From Owenia fusiformis (lineage: Eukaryota > Annelida > Polychaeta > Sabellida > Oweniidae), in NCBI GenBank assembly GCA_903813345.2, contig CAIIXF020000009.1, forward strand, positions 29,858,740 through 29,922,739: DNA of 64,000 nt, written 5' to 3'. Position numbers and translations under genes: made by a program. Positions within the stretch are counted from its first letter, which is position 1. The number at the start of each line of letters is the position of its first letter. Shown piece after piece: positions 56,301 to 64,000 of the stretch. Below the pieces are notes generated by a model. The model was not told where the DNA came from, did not search any database, and saw only the letters and a program-made list of their open reading frames with translations.

Positions 56301-59300
56301 TGTGTAATCACCTGCAGGGGTTTAAAATTATCACAGTGTGATAACCCCCATCCATGAGTTAGGCAACCTGAAGTCCAAAGTTTGATAGTATGTTAGGCAT
56401 GTACTGTGGTAGATTGTTTCTTCTTTTTCATCCTCAGTTACAGAACATTTGAAATTAGTGAATATGTGATGAATTTGTTGCATTTGCCAAACATCAACAT
56501 CTTTAACATAAAGTCCAAATGGACTTCCACTTACCACTTCCATTTGCCAAACCTCAACTTAGGTTTTAACTTTCATTTTTAAGCAACATGGGGTGGGGGG
56601 AGGGGGGGGGGGATATTGAGGGTAACATGATGCAAGATGTTAATTATTTTTACATAATTTTATCCATGTAAAAAAATGCTCTTGAACACTTTATCTGTTT
56701 CAAACATTTTGATATGTAATCACAAAAAATATGTGAACACTGTTTTTATCTCTTAAGTGGTGACATATTGTTATAGTCTTCAATTTTTTTATAGACAGTT
56801 TTTGGTGATTGATGTTCAGTATCTATAATAAATGGCAGGTGGTGACATTTTGCATGTTAATGCCTTGTCTGAATCTATTCTTACTACTGATTATGAACAT
56901 TCAATGATATAAAAGTAAAAGTAACATAATATATTCAAAACCCTATTTTACTATAGTTAACTCTGAATGTCTTGTTTTGAAGTATAAAAATGAATATATA
57001 AGGAGAAACATGCTATTTAAGGTGCATAGTTTAAACATGTAGTTTTCATGTCTTAAGGCTTTCATTCATCAAATATGAATCAAACCTTTATTTATTCAAG
57101 TTTTGAGGAACCAATAAAATAGATGTTGTACTTACTTGTCTGAAAGTGTAAACTGTAAATGTGTGTTTTTGTGACATTTTCTGTTTAAATATTTTCAGGC
57201 TAGTTTGAATTAATGTATTTTTCTTGATATTCACCAATATCGAAATATTCAGCATTTTACGATCGGATGATGTCTAACTCAATATGGAATTATAAGCTTG
57301 CATCCAACAGAAAACTTATTTGTGCCCATTAGAAAATGAGAAAACTTTTATTCAGGGCCTTAAAATTGAATTAAGTTCCGAGTCTCTAACACAAAATAAA
57401 GCATGAAATCTGCATCAATTAAAAACTTTGATATAAACTTTATTACCTGATGATATTGATAAAATTGATTGCCAGGTAAGAAGTATTCCAAGTGCAAATG
57501 GTGAAATTTTTTATTATAAAAAATATAGAAAAATCAAAAGCCTGAAACAATGTTGCTATACAACTACAAAAAGTGAACATCCCTAGTTGGTAATTATGAA
57601 TTATCTCATATAACCAGATTCATGAATCAATTTCTGATGCAGTAAAATCACAGGTTATTGTTTGGAGAGCAATGAGTCTGTAGGGAATGACAAACAATTA
57701 ATTATGCCCCGATTACTAGCTGACAGAGGGGTGAATCCAGAAGTCTTTGTGGAGAATAAAGACTTCTGTGAAGATGGAACCTCTATAAGGAAAAATATCT
57801 GAATATTGTTTGACATACTCAGCTCCAGGGCTTATGTAAATAAACATGAATTAAATGAACAATGTACATGTATGAATCCCATATAAATTTTGTGAAGTAG
57901 AATTTAAGAATGTCACATCTCTATAAAGGACTTGTTATATGGGTGAATAAATATAGATGGCAGTTTTAGTTCTGGAAACTCAATTAGATGATCTTGTTGA
58001 CATAAAGATTATCCTTTAGATTATGATCCTTAAAAGAATAAATCAACTTTTAAAGATTTTGACTTATCATTGTGTTAAATGGAATTAAATCTTTTTGCAG
58101 AACCTAAAAAATCATTGGAAATTAAGTACAAGAATGTTAATCAAAGTTCTAGAAAACTGTATACAGAATTCAAATATGTTATAAATTAGTAAAACACTTT
58201 AAATACTTTTTGCATAAATATATGAGATTTTGGAAATAGGCTTTCACCCACCTGAAAATCCATTTGCACCCACTTGAAAATGAGAAAAATCATGAAAAAT
58301 TGGCATTTTTTGACCAATTATGGGCTGAATGTGAAAATGAGAATTTTGCATCCACCTGAGAAAAAAATCCTGGGGAGATCACTGGAATAACATCATCAAG
58401 ATCTCAAAGCTATATGCGATCGCAAATATGGTGATCGCATAGATTGACATATTTTTCTATATTTGAAAGGGACTAACATAAGGCTGCAATCTCTCACAAT
58501 GAGTTTTAGACACACTTTGATATATTTAGTACTATGCAACTGTTAAGTACAATGTTTGTATCCTTCAATTTTTCAGGTTCATACTGCCCCATCTTTCACT
58601 AAGAGTACTTTCGATCCTGAGGTGAATGAAGACGTTGCCATAGGAACAAGTCTTCTGCAACTAACTGCTGTTGATCCTAGCTCAGTAAGTATTCCATATT
58701 TTAAATTGGATATTATGAATTTGAATTCTAACCAATCAGAATACAATATAGCCATTCTATATATTTACAACAGATGGATGGCTTATAAAGGAAAAATATT
58801 AAGTCATGGTGATGACTGACATATTGAAATTGATACTTTGCCAGCTTGACCCTTGCAAAAAAAGTGTCATTGAAAACATGTTCTTTTAGTGAGTTTGTAT
58901 CTTTTAGATGATTTTGTAGAAAATATTTTGCAATGCGTAAAAAGAATTGAAGCCCAAGACTTAAAACATTGTGTAATGACCATTCCTTAAAATTAACACA
59001 TCTCGTGCAAATTTTGGAAAGCAACACCTTCAAGGAATGGTAAATCCTTAAATTGTCTATGTTAAACAGGTATGGAATTGGTCAATTTGGCTTTTGAGAC
59101 ATACTTTTAGTATATATACCTGTATATCAGGTATATACAGTAATTAATTTTTTTTAATAAGATAAGTATTAGGTTTTAACTATACCTTAAAACACACACA
59201 CTTATTCCATTATGTATTTTCAGTCAGGTCTAATATTCTCATTGAACAATAGAGATGGGAGTCCTGCCATGGAGTATGTCATCCTTGAACCAACCACTGG

Positions 59301-59355
59301 GAATATCTTCCTTAAAAGATCTCTTGAGGACTCCTTGAGTGCCAATGAACTCAAG
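53244..59355 (+). CDS. Cadherin-family protein, 5' end of gene (three exons visible)
   Basis: The exons 53244-53315, 58577-58684 and 59224-59355 are all phase 0 with consensus splice sites, and give 104 residues. Exon 1 is a signal peptide. Exons 2-3 form the first extracellular cadherin repeat: APSFTKSTFDPEVNEDVAIG, TSLLQLTAVDPSS, then SGLIFSLNNRDG and EYVILEPTTGNIFLKRSLED. This is the V.E....GT..L.L.A.D ... F.L......F.....TG.I.L...L order of cadherin strands. The gene continues right, beyond an intron of more than 2 kb in which no further exon was found. Adhesion or signalling at the cell surface is expected. The subtype cannot be told. Confidence 0.65.
53316..55386 (+). other. Cadherin intron 1, left part
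   Basis: AT-rich; no nested gene. The 54842-55147 ORF has no recognisable motif. Confidence 0.5.
55387..56224. mobile_element. Mariner-type MITE, outer element of a nest
   Basis: The ends (T/C)AGGGTGGGCCAAAAAA and TTTTTTGGCCCACCCTG face each other and continue with CAATACCCAAGTTTAAAGAT. TA flanks both sides (55385-55386 and 56225-56226). Its body is split by the element at 55474-56084. Without that insert it would be only about 225 bp. Confidence 0.85.
55474..56084. mobile_element. Mariner-type MITE, inner element of a nest (611 bp)
   Basis: The ends CAGGGTGTCAAATAAGTCCC and GGGACTTATTTGACACCCTG face each other. TA flanks both sides (55472-55473 and 56085-56086). The arms match for more than 100 bp (CTACAGC.AAAACC, GTGTGATATA.CATTGGAAAG). 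Non-coding. Confidence 0.9.
56227..58576 (+). other. Cadherin intron 1, right part
   Basis: No nested gene. Contains a G-run at about 56590-56612 and a local region (about 58245-58370) with repeated CACCCAC.TGAAAAT-like phrases. Confidence 0.5.
58577..58684 (+). CDS. Cadherin exon 2 (first half of EC1)
   Basis: Acceptor TTTTTCAG|GTTCAT and donor GCTCA|GTAAGT, 108 nt in phase 0. Contains the V-N-E and AVD residues typical of a cadherin repeat. Confidence 0.7.
59224..59355 (+). CDS. Cadherin exon 3 (second half of EC1)
   Basis: Acceptor TATTTTCAG|TCAGGT and donor CTCAAG|GTATGT, 132 nt in phase 0. Contains IFSLNN and TTGNIFLKRSL, the central strands of the repeat. Confidence 0.7.
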
Positions 59356-61528
59356 GTATGTGATGCTTTATACAATCTCCTTGCAAATATGATGACAATA
59401 TTAAGTGTGAATTCAAGTTGTTTACACCCTGGCTGGCTATTTGCCTTAATTAAAATGATCACATCATGGCAAGTGATTTGCATATCTTTTACCCTAGGGA
59501 TTTTCTAACCATGAATTTGGCAAATCTCATGAGAACTTTTAAAAGTATATTTTCTTTAGAAAGAGCACTGCTACGATTCATATTCATATTTAGATGAGTT
59601 GACCATAAAATAGCAATCAGATCGTTAGCCAACAGCCAGCAGTTGATACCAATTAATACTAGCTGAGTAATAGCAAGTAAAGAAAGAATTAGTTATGATT
59701 AACATTTTGAGTTCATAAGACGAAAATGTCAAACTGACAATATCTGCTTTGGCAATTGTTCTTTATATTACTAAAATTGTGTTACATGACTTAGCCCATA
59801 TACTGTAACTAAATTAGTACATATTTCAATATGTGGGTCAGATGTAATGCAATGAAGTATAAGAGCATATTAATACAAGGTTAATTCAGGTGTCCCATTA
59901 CTCCCATATGCTTTCATATCATACACTTATTACATTTTTACTTTGGTTATGCATGTATTTTTCATCTAACAGAGACTGCTACAAATGGCAGATTTCAGTA
60001 ATTCTTTGTTGACCTATACTTTAGTTCACTGTTATACTGTTTGATCAATGTTAAGATCTTAGGAGCATTTGCTATCCATTCCAATGTTCTCTATATTTCA
60101 AGTTTTACTTCACTCATTTTTCAAATCTGAAGTTGAAGTGCAGGGTGCCAACTGAGTGGAATTTTGTTTCAAGTAGGGGCCCCTCCCCCCTCCCCTGGTA
60201 AAAGTGACATTGGGAGATCACTCAGTTCAATTATGTTTGAATTGGTACCTAGAACTTGTGTGTATAATGTCGTTATGGCCTCATTCGTCCCATAACTTAT
60301 TATACTGTATGTTTCCAGGTGAATTATTTCATGGATCGAATTAAAATTTTCAGGGATGATTCTCTGTATGAAAACCTCGAACCAATTAGCTTTTGGGCAT
60401 TCTGGGTAAATGTTAATGTGGCCATTTTGAATTTCTTATGTGTTTAAGTCATCATGGCCTCATTCATCCTATGTCTTATTATACTCTCATTGGCATTAAT
60501 ATTTAATAACACAATCATTGTTGATGCTTTTATTATGAGCATCTAGCTATTGTATCAGAGCATTCTATCAAATGAATGCTTGAAAATGAATAGCATTGTA
60601 TTGTATTGAGCAAGAAAGGTTGTATTGTATCCAACATCTAGCATGAGAACTCATATAAATGGATAGGCAGAAACCCCTTGTTTTTTATTTATATTCAAAA
60701 TTGTTCCAAAGGTTAATGCTAAAACTACTTATGAGTTGTCTTCTTACAGTCTAGAGGGAATGATGTTATTAAAAATGCTATCTTTGCTATCATCCTTTGA
60801 TTTATAGTGGAGGAACATGATTAGAATATCCTGTTTTTGTATTATTACAGTTTACACTCCTTGAAGATTGTGTAAGCTAAAATGCAACAATATTGCTAGC
60901 AAATAATAGAAAGGACGAGGCTATGAAAAAGCAAATGTTGAGCTCGTTATTGTACAGTGCATTAGTATTCTTATTTATATTCTGAAGACAGAAGAAAAGT
61001 CTTAAGTTCTACTTCATATTGTCCTCATTATTTATGTATTTAATCACTCTACATTTAGTGCATGTAATCTTGAATCCAGAATAATCATATAACCACCATA
61101 CACTGAGATCCACATGTAGATAAATAATTGATTGATATATTTTCTATTCTATCACGCCTTTTCATGGATATTGTAAAACATGTCATTTATTGTTAAGCTA
61201 CATGTACATGTTATTTGAAGATCTTTTCATGCAACCTTAGAATTTTTTATTAAGTCTATTTGATTTGGGTTTCTTGATAATTACTTCATCTCATGCTCAT
61301 TTTGTCCACTATGGAGGATCCAGTTCAAACATGAAATAAGATTCTCTTAGCAGACAAGAAATTTTAACCTTTAACAAGAAAACACCCACGACCCCTATAC
61401 TTGGGATGCTAACAAATAGATTTATAAAAACAGGTAGAGAGATTGATGGGCCATTTAGAACAGCTAAGCTGACACAAACAGTAATCTAAGGCAATCAAAA
61501 CAAGAGTAAAACGAAAAAGAAATGTTTT
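59356..61528 (+). other. Cadherin intron (continues), no exon found
   Basis: No convincing third cadherin exon. Holds one dispersed-repeat copy at 60136-60223. GGCCTCATTCRTCC-like sequence occurs twice (about 60278 and 60460). Confidence 0.4.
60136..60223 (+). repeat. Dispersed repeat, copy 2
   Basis: Matches the reverse complement of 27727-27811, sharing GTGCAGGGT, GGTAAAAGTGACAT and GGGAGATCACT. Confidence 0.6.
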
Positions 61529-61683
61529 AAATAACCTCACAACTTATAGGAACTGTGATAAAGAATTATAATTATTATATACCCCTCTGCAATAAAATAA
61601 CATGACCTAATTCTTGTTTGGGCACAGTAGAACTTTATTTAATCTAAATTGTTTACAAATAAACAAAGCTAGTTTCTACTCCC
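61529..61683 (-). repeat. B2 split direct repeat (outer end of the element)
   Basis: Identical to 62108-62262, offset 579 bp. Its left end is the presumed insertion boundary (AAATAACCTC). Confidence 0.9.
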
Positions 61684-62107
61684 TACACTAAACTACAATC
61701 AGTTCTACTTGACACAGAGGCAAGCCAAAGTTCAAGGGTGAACTTGAATTATCTGTATAAAGATACAAGTGTGAGTGTCATTAACATTTAATAGGCTATA
61801 ATAGAGTAAGCATAATTGAGTACCATAAAGTAATGATTATTTGATAGTCTAAATCTAATAACCTGCAGGGAGGGTTGGGTGGTATTTAAATTAGCGAGCA
61901 AACATTTATCATTACAGCCAGTTAGCAGGCTAAGAAGCAACTGAAGGGAGCATAGACCAGAACACGTGTCTGGGAATGACATCTGTCATAGATAAGGCCA
62001 GCCCCCTTGACAAATGATTTGTAGGTTTAATGTTAGAGGCTGGCCCTATCTGAGACGATCTGTTGCTGCATAATTTAAATCAAGTTTAATTAATTAAACT
62101 TACAATT
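61684..62107 (-). repeat. Presumed A2 repeat between B1 and B2
   Basis: 424 bp of non-coding sequence. By the A1-B1-A2-B2 model its partner A1 would be at the 5' end of the element, off-window. It has a short inverted repeat of GGCCAGCC / GGCTGGCC at about 61997 and 62039. Confidence 0.5.
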
Positions 62108-62262
62108 AAATAACCTCACAACTTATAGGAACTGTGATAAAGAATTATAATTATTATATACCCCTCTGCAATAAAATAACATGACCTAATTCTTGTTTGG
62201 GCACAGTAGAACTTTATTTAATCTAAATTGTTTACAAATAAACAAAGCTAGTTTCTACTCCC
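62108..62262 (-). repeat. B1 split direct repeat
   Basis: 155 bp, identical by eye to 61529-61683. Its right end covers the last five codons, including the stop, of the recombinase. Confidence 0.9.
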
Positions 62263-63273
62263 AAAGTTGCCCAAACATGAAGTAGGTTTTGTTGGTAAGT
62301 TGTGTAGAAGTGACTTAGCAAGTTTAATGTTCATATCATCTGATACACTGAGGAACTCCTTATAACAGTCAGAGCGCCAATCACCAAGAATTCTTATCAA
62401 TTCTGGATTTGCATTTTGAGACAGGGCAAAGCTAGCCCCGCCCCTTCGAAAACTATGTCCGGAATACTTATCCCCTGGCAAACCCACAGCTTGGAGACAG
62501 GATCTCAGTCGGCTTGAGAAGAAATTATAAGTCAGTGGTGAAAAACCATTGCGAGTATTGCAAATAACAAAGGCTGGACCCTGAGTGGGTGCAGTGGAAG
62601 TACACTGAAATGCCCACAGAATGGCATGTACAGGACACAATGGATGTCCATCATTAAATGGTAAGGGAATACGTAAAGTGCGACCATGAGTTTGAATGGT
62701 TTTTGACCACCTTATGTTTACAATAAATCCCATAGTGGGATATAATGAGAAATCATCTCTAGTTAAGTGCCTACTGGGATTGAACCCTGTGGCTGTTGGG
62801 CATGCTATATTTGATTTACGTAACATTCCATAAAACCCTGTTAAGCAGGCAGCCCAAAAGTTGGCATCTGTCTGATCATTCAGGTTTAATTGAGTTCTAA
62901 TTTGTAACAGAATCTGAGGAGTGATAGGGAGCTTCTTTGTAACATGAGTACCTAGGTCCCTGTTCACTCCTTTTAAGACCATTTGTAAATGCCAATTAGA
63001 CCACACAGGACTCTCCAGAGAATGTTCTTTATGTAAGATTGTGATAATGTTCAAGTATTGTTTCACAGAATTAGCTTTTAATGTTTCTGCTAAATATGCA
63101 GCATAGCGACATAATGTAGACGTTGATGCGGGTACAGGTGTATATCCCATTGTTCTGCAAAAATCTAGGTAAGATTTACGATGGGTGCTGTAGGTACGTT
63201 TGGTACTTGATGCAAAGGCCATGTCTGTGAACCGAGAGACAGCTTCATCCAATTGCTTTTCCATTTCCACCAC
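62248..63273 (-). CDS. Tyrosine recombinase of the retrotransposon
   Basis: About 338 residues from ATG 63264 (the frame opens at GTG 63273, upstream of that ATG). An N-terminal SAM-like DNA-binding part (SSTKRTYSTHRKSYLDFCRT) precedes the catalytic domain. This has Arg in FYGMLRKSN, the HSFRRGG box (HxxR) and GDWRSD. At the usual nucleophile position, eight residues after that Trp, the sequence has Phe (CYKEFL, codon 62353-62355) rather than Tyr. A Tyr lies three residues earlier. The stop (62248-62250) lies inside the B1 repeat. It normally integrates the circular cDNA without target duplication. Confidence 0.85.
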   Translation of the reverse strand: MVEMEKQLDEAVSRFTDMAFASSTKRTYSTHRKSYLDFCRTMGYTPVPASTSTLCRYAAYLAETLKANSVKQYLNIITILHKEHSLESPVWSNWHLQMVLKGVNRDLGTHVTKKLPITPQILLQIRTQLNLNDQTDANFWAACLTGFYGMLRKSNIACPTATGFNPSRHLTRDDFSLYPTMGFIVNIRWSKTIQTHGRTLRIPLPFNDGHPLCPVHAILWAFQCTSTAPTQGPAFVICNTRNGFSPLTYNFFSSRLRSCLQAVGLPGDKYSGHSFRRGGASFALSQNANPELIRILGDWRSDCYKEFLSVSDDMNIKLAKSLLHNLPTKPTSCLGNFGSRN

Positions 63274-64000
63274 TTGACCACCTGCGGAATAATAGAATGC
63301 AGTGATGTTTTAGTCATATGATATACGATACTATGGGGGGTCAAGCCACAAAATGGATAAAGTCCCTCAGACAAGAGGCAGTCTAAGCGTGATAATTGGT
63401 GAGCCTGGTGCAGTCTGGATATTGCATCAGGGATGCAATTAAGGTGTCCTGGAATGTGAATAGCTTTCACATCAAAGTTGTACATAACAGACAACCAGAA
63501 GAGTTCACGCAGCACAGACATCACTAAATTGTCCTTTGATGTTCCCTTGTTTAGCAGATACATGGCTACTTTAGAGTCTGTGTGAATAATTACCATCTTG
63601 TTAGTCCATAACTGACCCCACCTCCTGGCAGCAATCAGAAACGTGATAACCTCAAGATAGTTTATATGTAGAGAGGATGCCGCAGGCCAGTCTGATGACC
63701 AATTTGTATAACACCAGTCACCTTGGTGATAAACTCCTGCTCCTACTCCACAGGCATCCATGTGCACATCTGTTATGGGAAGTGACTCCAAGAATAGAGC
63801 CTTCCCATTAAAAGTATCTAGGCACTGTATCCACCATTCTAAGTCCTGGTAAAAATGATAGTCCAGTTTTACCTTATGCGAAGTTTTGCGAAGTGTAGTC
63901 ATAGTTTGTAAGATACGACGAAGGTAAGTTCTACCTCCTCTTACAAGTTGGGACGCCCAATTGAGCTTCCCTGCGAGTGACTGCAATTGTTTTAGGGAGG
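63165..64000 (-). CDS. Reverse transcriptase (C-terminal) and RNase H of the retrotransposon, partial
   Basis: The frame is open at the window edge, so the polymerase palm domain is off-window. It opens with a connection/thumb-like LAGKLNWASQLVRGGRTYLR. RNase H follows with its four acidic positions: DVHMDACGVGAGV, NYLEVITF, IIHTDSKVAMYLL and CIPDAISRL, plus IPGHLN. The 3' end overlaps the recombinase frame by about 100 nt in another frame. Confidence 0.85.
   Translation of the reverse strand, partial: SLKQLQSLAGKLNWASQLVRGGRTYLRRILQTMTTLRKTSHKVKLDYHFYQDLEWWIQCLDTFNGKALFLESLPITDVHMDACGVGAGVYHQGDWCYTNWSSDWPAASSLHINYLEVITFLIAARRWGQLWTNKMVIIHTDSKVAMYLLNKGTSKDNLVMSVLRELFWLSVMYNFDVKAIHIPGHLNCIPDAISRLHQAHQLSRLDCLLSEGLYPFCGLTPHSIVYHMTKTSLHSIIPQVVKWWKWKSNWMKLSLGSQTWPLHQVPNVPTAPIVNLT

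Larger units (their letters stand above)
61529..64000 (-). mobile_element. DIRS-order tyrosine-recombinase retrotransposon (Ngaro/PAT-like), 3' part
   Basis: On the minus strand, a reverse-transcriptase tail/RNase H frame enters from the right edge, then an overlapping tyrosine-recombinase frame, then two identical 155-bp direct repeats (62108-62262 and 61529-61683) separated by 424 bp. This matches the B1-A2-B2 end of split direct repeats in Ngaro/PAT elements. The A1 repeat and most of pol would lie beyond 64000. There is no long LTR or DDE integrase. It is a transposon, not a virus. Confidence 0.8.

Noticed and set aside
58245-58390. CACCCAC..TGAAAAT phrases as a tandem repeat
   Set aside because: Spacing and sequence are too irregular to define a unit.
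1-64000. tRNA, rRNA, CRISPR or bacterial operon features
   Set aside because: None seen; the window is clearly spliced eukaryotic DNA.

Overview
The window is intron-rich, AT-rich animal DNA, most likely from a marine invertebrate. The family content (a GT31 glycosyltransferase, a somatomedin-B protein, a cadherin, a YtcJ-type amidohydrolase) and the mobile elements (an Academ-like DNA transposon, a tyrosine-recombinase retrotransposon, mariner/hAT/piggyBac-type short elements) fit a lophotrochozoan, ambulacrarian or similar. I cannot fix the phylum from sequence alone. There are no bacterial features such as operons, ribosome binding sites or CRISPR arrays.

Layout. 1-14674 (+): the last eight coding exons of a long Ser/Asn/Gln-rich protein (1,382 residues visible; it starts left of the window). 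It ends in two small Cys motifs and may belong to the USP53/USP54/echinus group. Its first visible intron holds a complete-looking 6.7-kb DNA transposon on the minus strand, with about 0.5-kb inverted ends, a 3-bp target duplication and a two-exon gene. The stop codon lies in the first unit of a 70-bp tandem array that fills the start of the 3' UTR. 20173-22185 (+): a single-exon C2H2 zinc-finger protein. 30666-31560: a decayed gene. 35150-36679 (+): a single-exon beta-1,3-glycosyltransferase (GT31). 39372-41258 (-): a secreted somatomedin-B protein whose C terminus repeats its N terminus. 42641-47486 (-): a five-exon amidohydrolase, fully reconstructed in frame. 53244-59355 (+): the signal-peptide exon and first two cadherin exons of a gene that continues rightward. 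61529-64000 (-): the 3' part of a DIRS-order (Ngaro/PAT-like) retrotransposon inserted in or beyond that gene.

Between the genes, much of the DNA is short inverted-repeat elements. I found at least fifteen by matching their ends; several keep clean target-site duplications (TA, TTAA, CTG, 5 bp, 8 bp). Two mariner-type elements are nested one inside the other, and one mariner relic is folded back so that the transposase C terminus occurs on both strands.

The most interesting items are: (1) the Academ-like transposon, where two ORFs join in frame across a 138-nt intron to give a protein with an RNase-H-like block, an XPG/FEN1-like nuclease block and a Cys-rich finger; (2) the tyrosine-recombinase retrotransposon with two identical 155-bp repeats, the inner one overlapping the recombinase stop, and a Phe where the nucleophilic Tyr is expected; (3) the terminal self-duplication in the somatomedin-B gene; (4) the 70-bp array that begins inside a coding exon. 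All family assignments are from memory of motifs; no search was run.
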